Below the pieces are notes generated by a model. It saw only the letters and a program-made list of their open reading frames with translations. It had not been told where the DNA came from and did not search any database. From contig JALLBK010000380.1 in the NCBI GenBank assembly GCA_036940085.1, positions 1 to 43,178 of the forward strand: a DNA stretch of 43,178 bases. The letters are read 5' to 3'. The stretch is from Discostella pseudostelligera. Its lineage: Eukaryota; Bacillariophyta; Thalassiosirophyceae; Thalassiosirales; Thalassiosiraceae. The translations under genes and the position numbers were made by a program. The stretch's first letter is position 1. Each line of letters opens with the position of its first letter. Shown here piece by piece: positions 20,782 to 30,779 of the stretch.

Positions 20782-21663
20782 GGTCTTATGATGACTTCGC
20801 TCCGATTGATCACCATCCGTGATATTATCTAGCTTAGAAGAGATGTTGGTGATACTGCTTGCTGAGATGATTTAGTGCGTAATGATGATGTGTTGTTGTT
20901 GTTGTCGCCCGCCGCCGTTCACTCCAGCAACCCCAAACCAGAACAGCCCAGAACGATGAAGCGTCACCGTCAGGCGTCGGCAACAAATGCAACGGCTGGG
21001 CTCCTCAGAAAATAATTCTATGCTATACTAGATTATGCGCCACTGATCCCTTTATCGAAAGGTTGACATGATTATTATGGTCGGGGGCAGCATCAACAGA
21101 GTGGAACAGATGCCCAAAGTGCCCGCGGCGGCCGGCTTCATGGTGCATCTTTCATCTGATCCATCCACTTCTTTTGTGTGTGTGGATGGCGAGGCGTGAC
21201 GGACAGACTGAAATTTTTGTGGTCCACAAAATCATTCTTCCCGCCATTTTTTTCGCCAAAATCGCTTCCCGCCATGTTCGCCAAAATTGTCGATATTGTT
21301 CTTCCCGCCAATTTGTCAACTTACTGCTCGTATCGATCGATTATCGACGGAATCGATTTCTGGATGTTGATTGGATGTTGACAAATAATAATATGATACC
21401 TTGGTTAATGATATTGATAGAGTAATCTAGTACTTCTTTTATTGCATCAGCGATGGAGGAACGGAGGGACAACGAGGGAGGCAGTCGACATTGATTTTAG
21501 TTTCAAGCATTGAGTCTCCTCACAGTATCAAGCGTCGGCTCGAGACTTCCGGTTCACCCGCCCGGTCCATCTCTGCTGACCCCCTCAGTGCGTAATGCTT
21601 ACGTTTCATTTATTCTATTGGACAATACGGCCCACACTGTACATTTTTCAATGACTGTATGAA
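20782..21663. promoter_or_regulatory. Gap upstream of metX with three E2F-like sites
   Basis: This 882-bp non-coding stretch is the promoter side of metX (-) and the 3' side of the Cys-rich protein gene (-). TTCCCGCCA occurs at 21238, 21266 and 21302. Related TTCGCCAAAA pieces lie between them, so the cluster spans about 75 bp. The 20880-20930 part is rich in GTTGTT/GCCGCC. A small open frame at 21174-21425 covers the cluster and is not credible as a gene. I found no RNA gene. Confidence 0.5.
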
Positions 21664-24600
21664 TCACTGAAGTAAAAACAGAACTAGTAGCACAGACCAT
21701 GATGCATGGATTTTCCAATTCATCGGCAGCGACCTTTCTCCTCCACTGGCATACCATTCCGATAGATCGTAATATCTGACACTGTTATCAGGAAACGACG
21801 AGGTTGTTCTATTTCTTAATGACGGGGATGGGGTGTAGGTTCCATTCACTATCGTTTCGTTAGTTGTAGCTTTTGTTGGTCTATGAGATGGCATGCGTAT
21901 GCCAACTACGTTATTGGATAGAGATGAATCAGAGGGTCCAGATGACGGCTCGGCAATTGCATTCATTCCTGATGAAGGCTCTTCAGTTGTTTCTATCTGG
22001 GGAGATATTGTCGGAGAAGATGTTGGTTGTGTTGTCAGTATGATTTCAGCGGGTGCTATTGACGACACGATTATTTCTATCTCATCCTCAGTTGAAATAA
22101 TATATTCATTCGTCGGTATTTCTGTGGATGCATTTTGGGTGGGATCATTTGTTGATTGGGTCGGCATGGAAGTCATTAATTGTGTGAGACTATTGCTCGG
22201 TCTTTCACTACCTTTTGTCGGAAATGAAGTTGGTCTAATTGTTGTATCATTGGATGCAGTTGCACTTGCGCAAAATTGATCATCAACATCGAAACATTCC
22301 CAGCCATAGGGACAACTATTACTGGAACACGGCATAGATTCGGTACCGCAATTTGAGTTGGCATCTTCTTGATTTTTTCCACACCATTTTGAACTATCTG
22401 CACTTTGTATACGAGACGGCATAATTGTTGGTTCATTCACTTCAGTAATGGACTCGGGTGACGGCCGTAATGATTGACTTGTCGTTTTCCTTTTCAACGT
22501 CGGAAGTTGAGTGGGCGGAAGCGGAGAAAGAGAACTTGGTTGTGTCTCTCTTCCAGACAGTGTTGTTGGGCGTTGCGCGGAAGTAGGAGGATTAGTTGAT
22601 GGAATACGAGTTAAATCATGCACGTTACATTGCTCATTCGTGAAGCATGTCTCTCCATCAGGACACTCCATCCCTGTCGGGCAATGTGACTCGATCGAAC
22701 ACTTCACTGTCTCCCATGTGCGCCCACAAAAGCGCATGCTACCAGGCTTGGAGTCGAGCAGGAAAATATTCGTACTGTTAGCAATGAGACGTGCATTAAT
22801 TGTGAAAGGGATTCCGAACAGAAACAACTTACATCGTTAACGATCAAAGACGGTAAGATAAGAGGAGCAGTATTCGGTGACAGAGATGAAGCTATTGACG
22901 GCAGCTGAGGTGCCGTTGATGGAAGCAATTCAGGGTGTACCATGGCAAATGCATCGCACTGTTCAGCAGGAGTGTCCATACACAAAGTACCCGACGGACA
23001 ATCGTCGTCAAATCCACAGTGTGTTTCTAACGAACAATCTCTAGCTGCCTGTGAACTGGTTCTGCCACAAAATTTGAAGTAGGAGGGGTCATTTCGAGGT
23101 AAGGTTGGAGCAGATGAAGGCTGAATCGTCAACGAAGGAGGAATCGTCGGCGTCGCCGTTAGATCATAAGCATTGCAGCCTTCTTTAGTGAAACAAATTT
23201 CGCCATTCCTGCACTCCGTTCCTGTTGGGCAATGTGATTCTACCGAACATACAACTGTTTCCCACGTGCTACCACAGAAGCGCATATTCCGAGGCTGGGA
23301 ATTAAATCATGATGTGGATAAGTTGAGAATAATGTAGAATGCATTGCACAGACAGAGAAGAAGCAATACGCAAAACTTACGTCGTCGCGAGCAACTGGGC
23401 TCTTCGTTGGATGAATAGTAGGAACATTAGTGATAGTGGGGCTCGTCGTCGGTTGCGGTAGTGTGGGCTGATGGGATGGTTCCGCAGTTGGTTTGAATTC
23501 AGGATGTAACATGTAAAATGCATTGCACCGATCCGGAAGACCCTTGAAACACGATTCTCCCGATGGACAAGAGTCATCTGATTCACAGATTGTATGTACA
23601 CTACAGCGTTCAGTGGCATCCGCATAAGTTTTGCCACAGAACATGAAATAGGATGGATCTTCCGATATCGGTAGGGTTGGAAATTCAGTCGGATGGAGCG
23701 TCGGTTCATCGGTGAGGTCCTGAATGTTACATGTTTCCGAAGTGAAGCATGTTTCCCCATCAGCACATTCGGTACCGATAGGGCAATGATTTGCCTTCGT
23801 ACAAGAATATTGGTCCCATGCTTTGCCACAGAACTTGAAATTAATCGGCTGCGATAATCGTATCAGATGAAGGTGTTGGACAAGCCAGGAATAATTTGGA
23901 CAATGAAATCACTTACATCAGCACGTGGCGTCGGCGATTTTGTTGTTGGACTGTATGTAGTTGGTGATTCTGATGGTACTAATCCAGCTTCACTGTAGCA
24001 CGTCGTCTGCGCAAAGCATCCCTCACCATTTGGGCATTCTGATTCTTCTCCCATGCACCACTTTTTGCACTGTGCACTTGCGTCCTCCCAACTGTTACCG
24101 CAAAAATTGTTTCGTATAGGATCGTCCGGAGCGGATTCTATAAGTGCCTGTTGCTCTTCTTTCTGCTTTGATAATAATGCTTCCTTCGCTTGAATTTCCG
24201 CCTCACTCGCCAGCACATCATGCAGGTGACATGCCGAATAGCCACAGACCATCCCCTCCGTACATAATTCATCATCCCCACACCATAGTTCGGCGACACA
24301 CTGTGCAGAATCGGAGCCCATTATTTGACAAAATCTTGTATTCGCCTTGTCTTCGTAGGGGAATGCAAACGAGCCTCCTGCGACGGCGCCTCCGGTGGCA
24401 GCGGGTAGTCCATCTCCATTGCTTGCATCGCATAATGTGTCAGAAAAACACATTTGTCCAGCCACGCCGCACTCTTCGTCCGTCGCGCCGGGACAGTGCA
24501 CACGCTCGCTGCAGTTGTTGGAGGCATCGGACCACGTTGTGCCGCAGAAGAAATTGTTGGCGCTTTGGGCATTTGTTCCCTGCCGACCATTACTTATAAT

Positions 24601-24723
24601 TAAGAGGGATGTGAGGACATAGTCGACGACGCCAAACCAGGAGGCTGGCGCGGGATGATGGCGGTGGGGTCGACGATGGCTAAACTTTGGTTGCAAGTGC
24701 TGCCCCATTCTTAATAATAACAT
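21664..24723 (-). CDS. Secreted protein with nine Cys-rich modules and C-terminal anchor
   Basis: Four exons on the minus strand: 24723-23917, 23848-23381, 23294-22833 and 22746-21664, all phase 0. The product is about 939 aa. A basic N-terminus precedes a hydrophobic signal-type segment (DYVLTSLLIISNG) with a likely cleavage after TNA. Nine modules follow, each beginning FCG/WCG (one FCQ) and holding about six Cys, in the pattern FCGxTW..A..C...(H/C)C...EC..G..CF....C. Exon 1 encodes three modules and exons 2, 3 and 4 two each, with alternating A (SHCPTGTEC) and B (DDSCPSG) types. Linkers are Pro/Thr/Ser-rich (SPTTKSPTPR). The last exon has a long Thr/Ser/Pro stalk with N-glycosylation sequons and ends in a hydrophobic tail (WSVLLVLFLLQ), suggesting a GPI or tail anchor. 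I do not know the module's ligand; a cell-wall or surface role is inference. The longer open frame starts with TTG, so the ATG at 24723 was used. Confidence 0.75.
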
Positions 24724-25147
24724 CAACCATCTCCAATTAATCTGGGAGCGTCACGCACAGTTGAAATGCTTGTCCAAACTCCAAACTGGTCCAAACTACG
24801 CAGAGGCGCAGATGCTCGCTCCTTCTTCGATGATAGTATCTATGCCGAGGCCGAGGGCCGAGGCTTTCATGTTCATTGTTTTGCGCTCTCTCACTTCTCT
24901 TTGTTTGCGGGATGCAGGCGAGAGCGTGGCGAGAGGTGTAAATAAAAGGTACCATAATACGGTGCGTTGAACCTCGCGATGAACGATGCTTAAGCCCCTC
25001 TCTCTCTTCATCTTTTTGAGAAAAAATCCAAAGCATCAAACGAGGAAGGGGCTGTTGTATGAATTGGAGTAAGTCACAATGACTCCGCATTTTTATTTGG
25101 CGGGAGAGTGTCGCCCGCCCGCCGCCACCACCAGCCACCCACGCACC
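24724..25147. promoter_or_regulatory. Divergent gap between Cys-rich gene and an unresolved gene
   Basis: This 424-bp gap separates two divergent genes. TTTGGCGGGA at 25096-25105 is an E2F-like site. The adjacent 25111-25125 is CGCCCGCC-rich. Open frames on both strands here look like compositional shadows. No RNA gene was seen. Confidence 0.4.
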
Positions 25148-25867
25148 ATGATGCACATCGGCACCGCATCCGCAGCCAACACCAACACAATCTACCAACC
25201 TCAACCAACCCCAACCCAATGAACCTCACTTGCTGCACGTCGGAGGAAGNCTGCACGTCGGAGGAAGCTTGTTCAGATACAAGGACCGAGACGGGTGCCG
25301 ACGCACCAATCATTGTCTTTTGCGACTACTGCTAGTGCTATCGATTTCGACGATGTAGCGGGGTATGAACTTCCAGGTCCATCCGACATCTACAATTCAA
25401 ATGGTATTGTGACATCAATTGCGAACAATGATATTCTCACTACCCAAGATGTTGTGAATGGCGCAATACTTGCATGTGTACTAGCGTTGGGATATTCATA
25501 CCTCTATGGGCAATCATCTTCTTCGAGCTTCATCTCTTGGCCTACGCGATCCAACAATAGCGATAATGATGATTCGCGTATTGTTGACAAGACAACTTCA
25601 GAGCAGGGAAAGACATTTAACTCAGACGATTGGAGGGAAATGAGCAAAGAAGAAAATTATATTCTTTACAACACCAAAATACGGCGAAGCAACAAATCAA
25701 GCAAGGGAAATATCAATGACAAGAGAGAAAATAAATCGACACTGGTGGCTCTACTACTTTTATTTCTTCCTATATTCTCCGCTGAATTTTTCTTTGCCCT
25801 TTCAAGGCAATTCATGTGTGAGATGGGAAATGAAGTTGCCTTGCGATTGTGCTCGCCCGTTTCATGA
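25148..25867 (+). CDS. Unrecognised protein; 5' end disturbed by contig join and stop
   Basis: I do not recognise this protein. An ATG at 25148 starts a frame that meets TGA at 25220. The same frame is then open across the join at 25250 to the stop ending at 25867, because the duplicated 17 bp plus N add 18 bases. No GT donor lies between the ATG and the stop, so an intron does not explain it. An assembly error, a natural nonsense change, or a start elsewhere are all possible. After the stop the product begins with a basic, Ser/Ala-containing stretch (SLAARRRKLVQIQGPRRV) that could be a targeting peptide. It then has a hydrophobic helix (VNGAILACVLALGYSYLYG), a polar region with WREMSKEENYILYNTKIR, and a second hydrophobic segment near the C-terminus. 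The second segment might instead be part of an intron ending CTTTCAAG at 25806. Confidence 0.4.
25233..25267. repeat. Exact 17-bp duplication around a single N (contig join)
   Basis: CTGCACGTCGGAGGAAG occurs at 25233-25249 and again at 25251-25267, with one N at 25250. As at 14245, the repeat abuts the N exactly on both sides. This points to an unmerged contig overlap rather than a biological repeat. Confidence 0.85.
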
Positions 25868-26654
25868 ATGGATAGATAGGGGGGATGGCACACAAACCCA
25901 AACAACACATACGAAAGCTTCTTAATGCAAAATTGCACGCTGGCTTCATAGTGGTATCGCCGGATGTATGAAGATAATAACAATCATGCTAGAATTCGGT
26001 GATGAAGTCTCTTGCGTCTTTGAACTTCGTATTTAACCGAGTAATCGAGTCGTACTCCTCATTGACCATGCATAATATAATATTCTTGGTTGATAATGAT
26101 GGTGATGAGGTGGGAGGGATGGGTAAACTTCCACATTGAAATGGATATTGGACAAAAAGAAGACGAAGACTAAGACTCGTGCATCCTCATGAGATTTTTC
26201 TTACACGTGTCACGACGTCTCGGAAAGTTGGCGGGAAAGCACAGACGTTACCGTAGCACTAAATCCTAGGAGTATGCTGATAGTTTTGGCGCGACCGCTG
26301 GTTCACTGACGTCCACACTCCACACTTCATACAGTGCATCCGTCCCTGCATCCACCAACGATGGCCGATGGCGATGGCGATGGCGAATAATATCCGCTTG
26401 CATTATTATCTTTGCCGCTAGTAAGACGATTATTTTACATATCCAGATTGTACAATCCAACCACATCATCTTCACGTTCTTGGGAAGGTATGTCTGTGTC
26501 TGGAGAAGACGATTCGTCTGGTGTTCCTTCTTTCGGTTTTGTGTACACTTCACCCTTCACTCTCGCACCCCATCGCCGTCGATTCAATCATTACAACACT
26601 GCATGACATTCTAACGTGTAATTCAGCATCCATATCTAGAATACATGACTTAGA
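25868..26654 (+). promoter_or_regulatory. Upstream region of small secreted protein gene
   Basis: This 787-bp stretch has no convincing gene. ACACGTGT (palindromic, E-box/G-box-like) lies at 26203-26210, and TTGGCGGGAAA (E2F-like) at 26228-26238. The minus-strand frame at 26266-26553 has no recognisable domain and I do not call it. The left part may hold the 3' UTR of the preceding gene. Confidence 0.4.
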
Positions 26655-27197
26655 ATGAAGTCGTCCACGACAATTCAGCTATTTTTTCTCTTTGTCCTTT
26701 CATCATTTTTGTCGGTCTCCGTGCATGCTCAATTCGGTCTAAAGAAAGGATTGCCCATCACGCTCCCACAACAAAATAATGGCGAAGATATGATGGGCGA
26801 AGGCGACGGGGTTGCTAGGAACCAGGATGGTTTCCTCTCCGAACAAGATGCTGCCGACATGGCTGCAATTATCGAGGAGGCCAAGAAGGATCTTGAAACA
26901 ATGGCCATGATCACTAAGATGAAAGAGGCAAATGCGGATGAAATTTCCGAGTTGAGGAAGTTATCCACTATGGAAGTATTGGGAGGGATGAAAGAAACAC
27001 TCGACAATCTAAAGCTCATTGAATACTTGTTCAAAGATAAGGAGAGGGCGGTACGTGAAATGGAGAAGGAGGGAATGATAAGTAAGGAACATATCAAAAA
27101 GTATAGGAAGGACCCAGACTTGCTGGAACAGGACACACGACGTGGATTGTATTTTCAGTTCATTTCTCTGGCAGTGGTGGGTGGCTTTATTGAGTAG
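26655..27197 (+). CDS. Small secreted helical protein, function unknown
   Basis: 180 aa with a clear signal peptide: MKSS, then a hydrophobic core LFFLFVLSSFLSVSV, with likely cleavage after VHA before QFGLKK. The mature part is charged and probably alpha-helical (residues ~60-160 rich in E, K, M, L), with a possible coiled coil. The last ~15 residues, FQFISLAVVGGFIE, are hydrophobic and might be an amphipathic or membrane-touching tail. No Cys occurs in the mature protein. The ATG at 26655 is the first Met and directly starts the signal peptide. I do not recognise a family. An ER, secretory or plastid-periphery location is possible; the residue after the cleavage site is Q, not the F typical of diatom plastid precursors. 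Confidence 0.6.
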   Translation: MKSSTTIQLFFLFVLSSFLSVSVHAQFGLKKGLPITLPQQNNGEDMMGEGDGVARNQDGFLSEQDAADMAAIIEEAKKDLETMAMITKMKEANADEISELRKLSTMEVLGGMKETLDNLKLIEYLFKDKERAVREMEKEGMISKEHIKKYRKDPDLLEQDTRRGLYFQFISLAVVGGFIE

Positions 27198-27717
27198 GAG
27201 TGGACTCGACAAGCATTCTAGATTGATGTATGATTTCTCGGTTCTGAATGTTTAGGTTTGGGAGTTGTGCAACGCTGTCTGTGGCTTCACTCGTACATCG
27301 TGGCCAACTCCATCGTCAAAGCGACGGCATTCGCTGTTAATCATTCCAGCAAAGTTGAGGTGCAGGCTGTTGAAGACATTCGGCAATACAAAATGACATC
27401 ACAAACTACTCACCGATCCTCCACGGTCATGAATTTGTGGGGACCATTATATTTATGTCATAACAGATGCTTATTTAATTCCAAGGCCTATACCCATTCT
27501 TTTATCCACTCAGACTTCCTCCGACTAGCACATTGTTGAATTCGTTGATAAACTGCATTCCGAATCCAGCCCCCCCGCCGCCGCCCTTCGCTTACTTTCT
27601 GACACGCATAATGTTTTAGCTCCCCCCCCACTTCTCCCCGTCCTCCAGCTGCATCTCGACTTTTTGGACTTTCCTCAGTTGATTCAAAAATACCCTACAC
27701 GGAACACAACATCATCA
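27198..27717. other. Convergent intergenic stretch, nothing recognised
   Basis: A 520-bp gap between the ends of two convergent genes. C-runs occur at 27570-27590 and 27618-27626. An open frame at 27258-27539 begins with TTG and has no recognisable content. No RNA gene or repeat was seen. Confidence 0.4.
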
Positions 27718-28461
27718 TCACTTCACAATAATATAATGCCGGAAATGTCCCAATATCAACGAAAAGAACGTCAACAGCAAAAATAATGCTAAGGCCAAAT
27801 ACGCAAATATAACATTGGACACCACATTTCCATGCTGATATCGAACGAATGCCGCGAAGAGTAATAAATTTTGCTGCGATACAACCACGGTAACCCCCAA
27901 GAAACAACCGACGGTAAATGCCGTTGAAAATCGTTTTAGGATGAAGGTACCCAATATTGCCAAGATCAGGTGGAGTATTGCTGACCAGTACGATGCTATT
28001 TGTAGGGCTACGGATGCACTGGTCGCTTCGTCATTTAATTTTCGTGCTAAAAATAATGAGAGAGAGGATAAGTAGTGAGAATAAAGCAACCAGAAATAAA
28101 GTGTTGCCCCTCGTCTGTTTTTTGGCCGAGTGGGGTGGGGGTGATCCTATCACCAAGTATGGTAGCAATAAACACCACTCTCACCTTCCGTAATCGAAAC
28201 AGTAAAGAAAATCACCATGAACATAACCGTCACCGCCCATGCCCGATGGACCGAACCCGGTGCATCATCTTCACAACCTACAAATAATTGTTTCAGTATT
28301 GGAATACTATTACTGGTGTTTGCACTACCACTGCTCCCACCGCCCCCCCGTCTCTTACTGAAACTGTTGTCATATCCGGCATCGTCATGGTACGTGTACG
28401 ACGAGCCCTCGCCAGCGCCGGAGGTGCCGTCGTCGAGATTGTCGGAACTGGATCTTGCCAT
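27718..28461 (-). CDS. Four-helix membrane protein, function unknown
   Basis: Two exons on the minus strand, 28461-28185 and 28046-27718, with a 138-bp intron (GTGAGA..TTTTTAG). The product is 201 aa. The N-terminal ~65 residues are polar (Ser, Gly, Asp). Four hydrophobic segments follow: AWAVTVMFMVIFFTVSIT, SYWSAILHLILAILGTFIL, AFTVGCFLGVTVVV..LLLFAAF, and NVIFAYLALALFLLLTFFSLIL. Exon 2 begins in the segment ARKLNDEATSASVALQIA, which looks like a structured loop. No family recognised. The ATG at 28461 is the first true Met codon; the longer frame starts with GTG. It is divergent from the PEX16-like gene. Confidence 0.6.
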
Positions 28462-28906
28462 TGTTGGATTAATATTATTCACTGTATTTTCAAGCGCTCT
28501 AGTTGGTTCATTTGTTGGTTCGTCACACAGCTTCGTCGTAGCCTATAGCAGTTGGCATTTCATGGTGCATGTCTTTTTTGGCTTGGCGGCTTTGGCTTTG
28601 GCTTTGGCTTTGGCTTACTAGTCTACTGCAGAGATAAGTCGTTTGGATGGATTTTGAGTGAGAAATGAGAAATAGACAGATGATCGCTCGACTGTGGAAA
28701 ATGGCGGGAAATCTATTTTTACGGCAAAAACTCCAATCAGAATCTGCAGATGCAGCAGGTGCAGATGACAGAACCATGACCATGGCGGCGGCTGCGGCGG
28801 CTGCCGACCTTCTCGGCAGCAACAGTGTCATTACTTACTGGCGAAGGCATTCAAACAGCTACGGAATCGTTTGAGATAGTTGTGAAAATTATCCAGCAAC
28901 TTCACC
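28462..28906. promoter_or_regulatory. Divergent gap with E2F-like site and GGCTTT repeat
   Basis: A 445-bp gap between the 4-TM gene (-) and the PEX16-like gene (+). TGGCGGGAA lies at 28702-28710. A short (GGCTTT)n tract, about five units, lies at 28588-28616. A GGCGGCTGC-rich stretch lies near 28784-28803. Confidence 0.45.
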
Positions 28907-30631
28907 ATGCAGGGGGGTGACAGGCATAGTCCTACCATTGCTGGTACTGGTAGTGGCAACACCTGCACCGTCAATGCCGATCACGTCGATAGACGTCTCG
29001 ATGCGGCATGGGCGGATGCAGAGCGACAATTCGAAGCTAGTCAGACATCACCACCAAAATCGCCACCGCATGCTGATGAAAATTACTTGGGAGATGTGAG
29101 TGTTATGAATGGTCATGGTGACGACTGGAGAGGTGGGGAATTGTTATCATCGGATTCAGATGTCACATTGCAAGTGAGCAATCGAGCTTCTTCTGCGCCC
29201 TTGTCCATCCATACTAATTATTGTCAAAAGACAGAGTTGTTGGCAACAAACAATCAAACACTCATACACAAATATCGAGTCTTCCTTCAAAAGAATCAGA
29301 CATCTCTTGATCTCATCGAACATGTCATGGAACGATTTGTCTTTTATGGCCATCTCTTCAAACATGACCATACCGGTATTGGCACAGAAATGTACTATGC
29401 TGCATGGAATATCATACGATGGATAAATGATGTTGTACTTAAAGGATGGGGAGAGGGAATTGGAATGACATTTGGAACCAGAGAGGATTGGTTCTCACCG
29501 TCTACGACATGTAGATACTTGGGAATGGGAAAAGAATCCATATCCGATACAATATTTTTGCGCTTGAGCTCGGCAGTGCCACTAATTCGCACCATTCTAA
29601 GTGCCACCACGTGCATTTATCCTGCAATGGAGGCCTGGTCTCGCCGCTCACTTCATTCTCGACCTTCGTATGGCATGTCGCGAATGTTACATCATGACAC
29701 AACCGATCAACAAGGTAGACAACGTGATTGGGAAAAAAGTCAGTGTCGTGCCGCGCAATTGTCATGTCGCTTAGAGAGGGTGAGATTTGTAGCACGATTG
29801 GCCTTGTTGTCTTTTTCATGGTGGGCACAGTATCGGCGAAGGTGCTCAACCGAAAAAGATGGAAACGAGAGGCGACGAATGTTGTTACTGCCACCACCCC
29901 TGCTGAAGAGGGGAGGGGAGTTAGATCCGTATGAGAAACTGGTTCCTTTGCAAGACGCAGAAGAGGAAGCTAAAGTTGCACAATATGTTGGTAGGAGAAC
30001 TGGACGACGCTCAATACCATCTTCACCTTCTCGATCTTGTGCATCACCGTACGGCTCAATCAGTTCTGCAATTCTCACGTTGCTATCGGGACTTAACAAT
30101 TCCAAAAACAGAATTCTCTACTTCTATGCAGTGGGTGAATTGCTTCATATTCTACGACCATTGTATTGGAGTCATGCAGAAAGCAAACGATGGCAGCGTC
30201 GGTTTTCATCTGGAAATGTATTGCACAATCAACAAGCAATCATTGCAACCTCGACGTTCTCAAGTTGGAAAGCATGGTGTATTTCGTTGTTGATTGATAT
30301 GATATCTGACAAACTATTACAAATTAATGTTGACGGAGATTCTACGTGTCATCGCAAATTACTTGCCAAGAGTAGTGTAGGGAGACATTCGCATCAACGC
30401 CCACCCTCTGTGGAACTTGCTCAGTTGGAAGAGTTGGAAAGGAGAGGAAGCCGGCACATGTTGTATCTCCTTCGATCTCCCATTTACAATGCCGTGACAT
30501 TACCGCTGGCCACATTCGTTGCGAAAATTGTGTCAAAGATTCCTTCCTTTGGGTTCGCACGATGGTCGGCAGAATACATTTTGGACTTGATGAGCTATTG
30601 GACTAGTAATCGTTTCATGTTAGAATCGTGA
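28907..30631 (+). CDS. PEX16: Peroxin-16-like peroxisome biogenesis protein
   Basis: A single exon of 574 aa. It carries the separated signatures of PEX16. Near residues 120-150 is a segment with YRVFLQKNQTSLDLIEHVMERF. Near 405-425 is GELLHILRPLYWSH, and near 445-465 SWKAWCISLLIDMISDKLL. Near 519 is LYLLRSPIYNAVTLPLATF, followed by VSKIPSFGFARWSAEYILDL. PEX16 is a peroxisomal membrane protein that helps insert other membrane proteins with PEX3 and PEX19 and is needed to form peroxisomes. At 574 aa the protein is longer than the ~340-390 aa usual in animals and yeasts. The extra length is a polar N-terminus (about 110 aa) and a Ser/Arg-rich middle (about 240-400). The ATG at 28907 is the first in frame. 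Confidence 0.78.
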   Translation: MQGGDRHSPTIAGTGSGNTCTVNADHVDRRLDAAWADAERQFEASQTSPPKSPPHADENYLGDVSVMNGHGDDWRGGELLSSDSDVTLQVSNRASSAPLSIHTNYCQKTELLATNNQTLIHKYRVFLQKNQTSLDLIEHVMERFVFYGHLFKHDHTGIGTEMYYAAWNIIRWINDVVLKGWGEGIGMTFGTREDWFSPSTTCRYLGMGKESISDTIFLRLSSAVPLIRTILSATTCIYPAMEAWSRRSLHSRPSYGMSRMLHHDTTDQQGRQRDWEKSQCRAAQLSCRLERVRFVARLALLSFSWWAQYRRRCSTEKDGNERRRMLLLPPPLLKRGGELDPYEKLVPLQDAEEEAKVAQYVGRRTGRRSIPSSPSRSCASPYGSISSAILTLLSGLNNSKNRILYFYAVGELLHILRPLYWSHAESKRWQRRFSSGNVLHNQQAIIATSTFSSWKAWCISLLIDMISDKLLQINVDGDSTCHRKLLAKSSVGRHSHQRPPSVELAQLEELERRGSRHMLYLLRSPIYNAVTLPLATFVAKIVSKIPSFGFARWSAEYILDLMSYWTSNRFMLES

Positions 30632-30779
30632 ATGTTGGTATCTTTGCGATGTATAGGTCTGACAGTGCAATAAATCATATTGAATATCAGTAGTTTCATT
30701 TATTAGAAGTCTCAAGACTGTTGTGTATGCGGCTAAGATTGTCTTGTGAGATTCTAACGAGAGCAGCTCTCCACCCTAT

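Noticed and set aside
21174..21425. Small plus-strand frame (83 aa) upstream of metX
   Set aside because: It overlaps the cluster of E2F-like motifs and shows no domain; it is more likely promoter sequence.
21500..21600. Possible tRNA-like stretch around GGTTCACCC
   Set aside because: No matching A box, acceptor stem or cloverleaf could be folded around it by eye.
24737..25313. Trp/Gly/Cys-rich minus-strand frames
   Set aside because: They are reverse readings of a CACC/CCAACC-rich stretch and cross the N; the composition is a by-product.
26266..26553. Minus-strand 95-aa frame
   Set aside because: It lies in a promoter-like gap, contains His/Arg repeats from GATGGC runs and has no recognisable domain.
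27258..27539. Plus-strand 93-aa frame after the small secreted protein
   Set aside because: It begins with TTG, has no domain, and could only be joined to the upstream gene by a weak donor; not supported.
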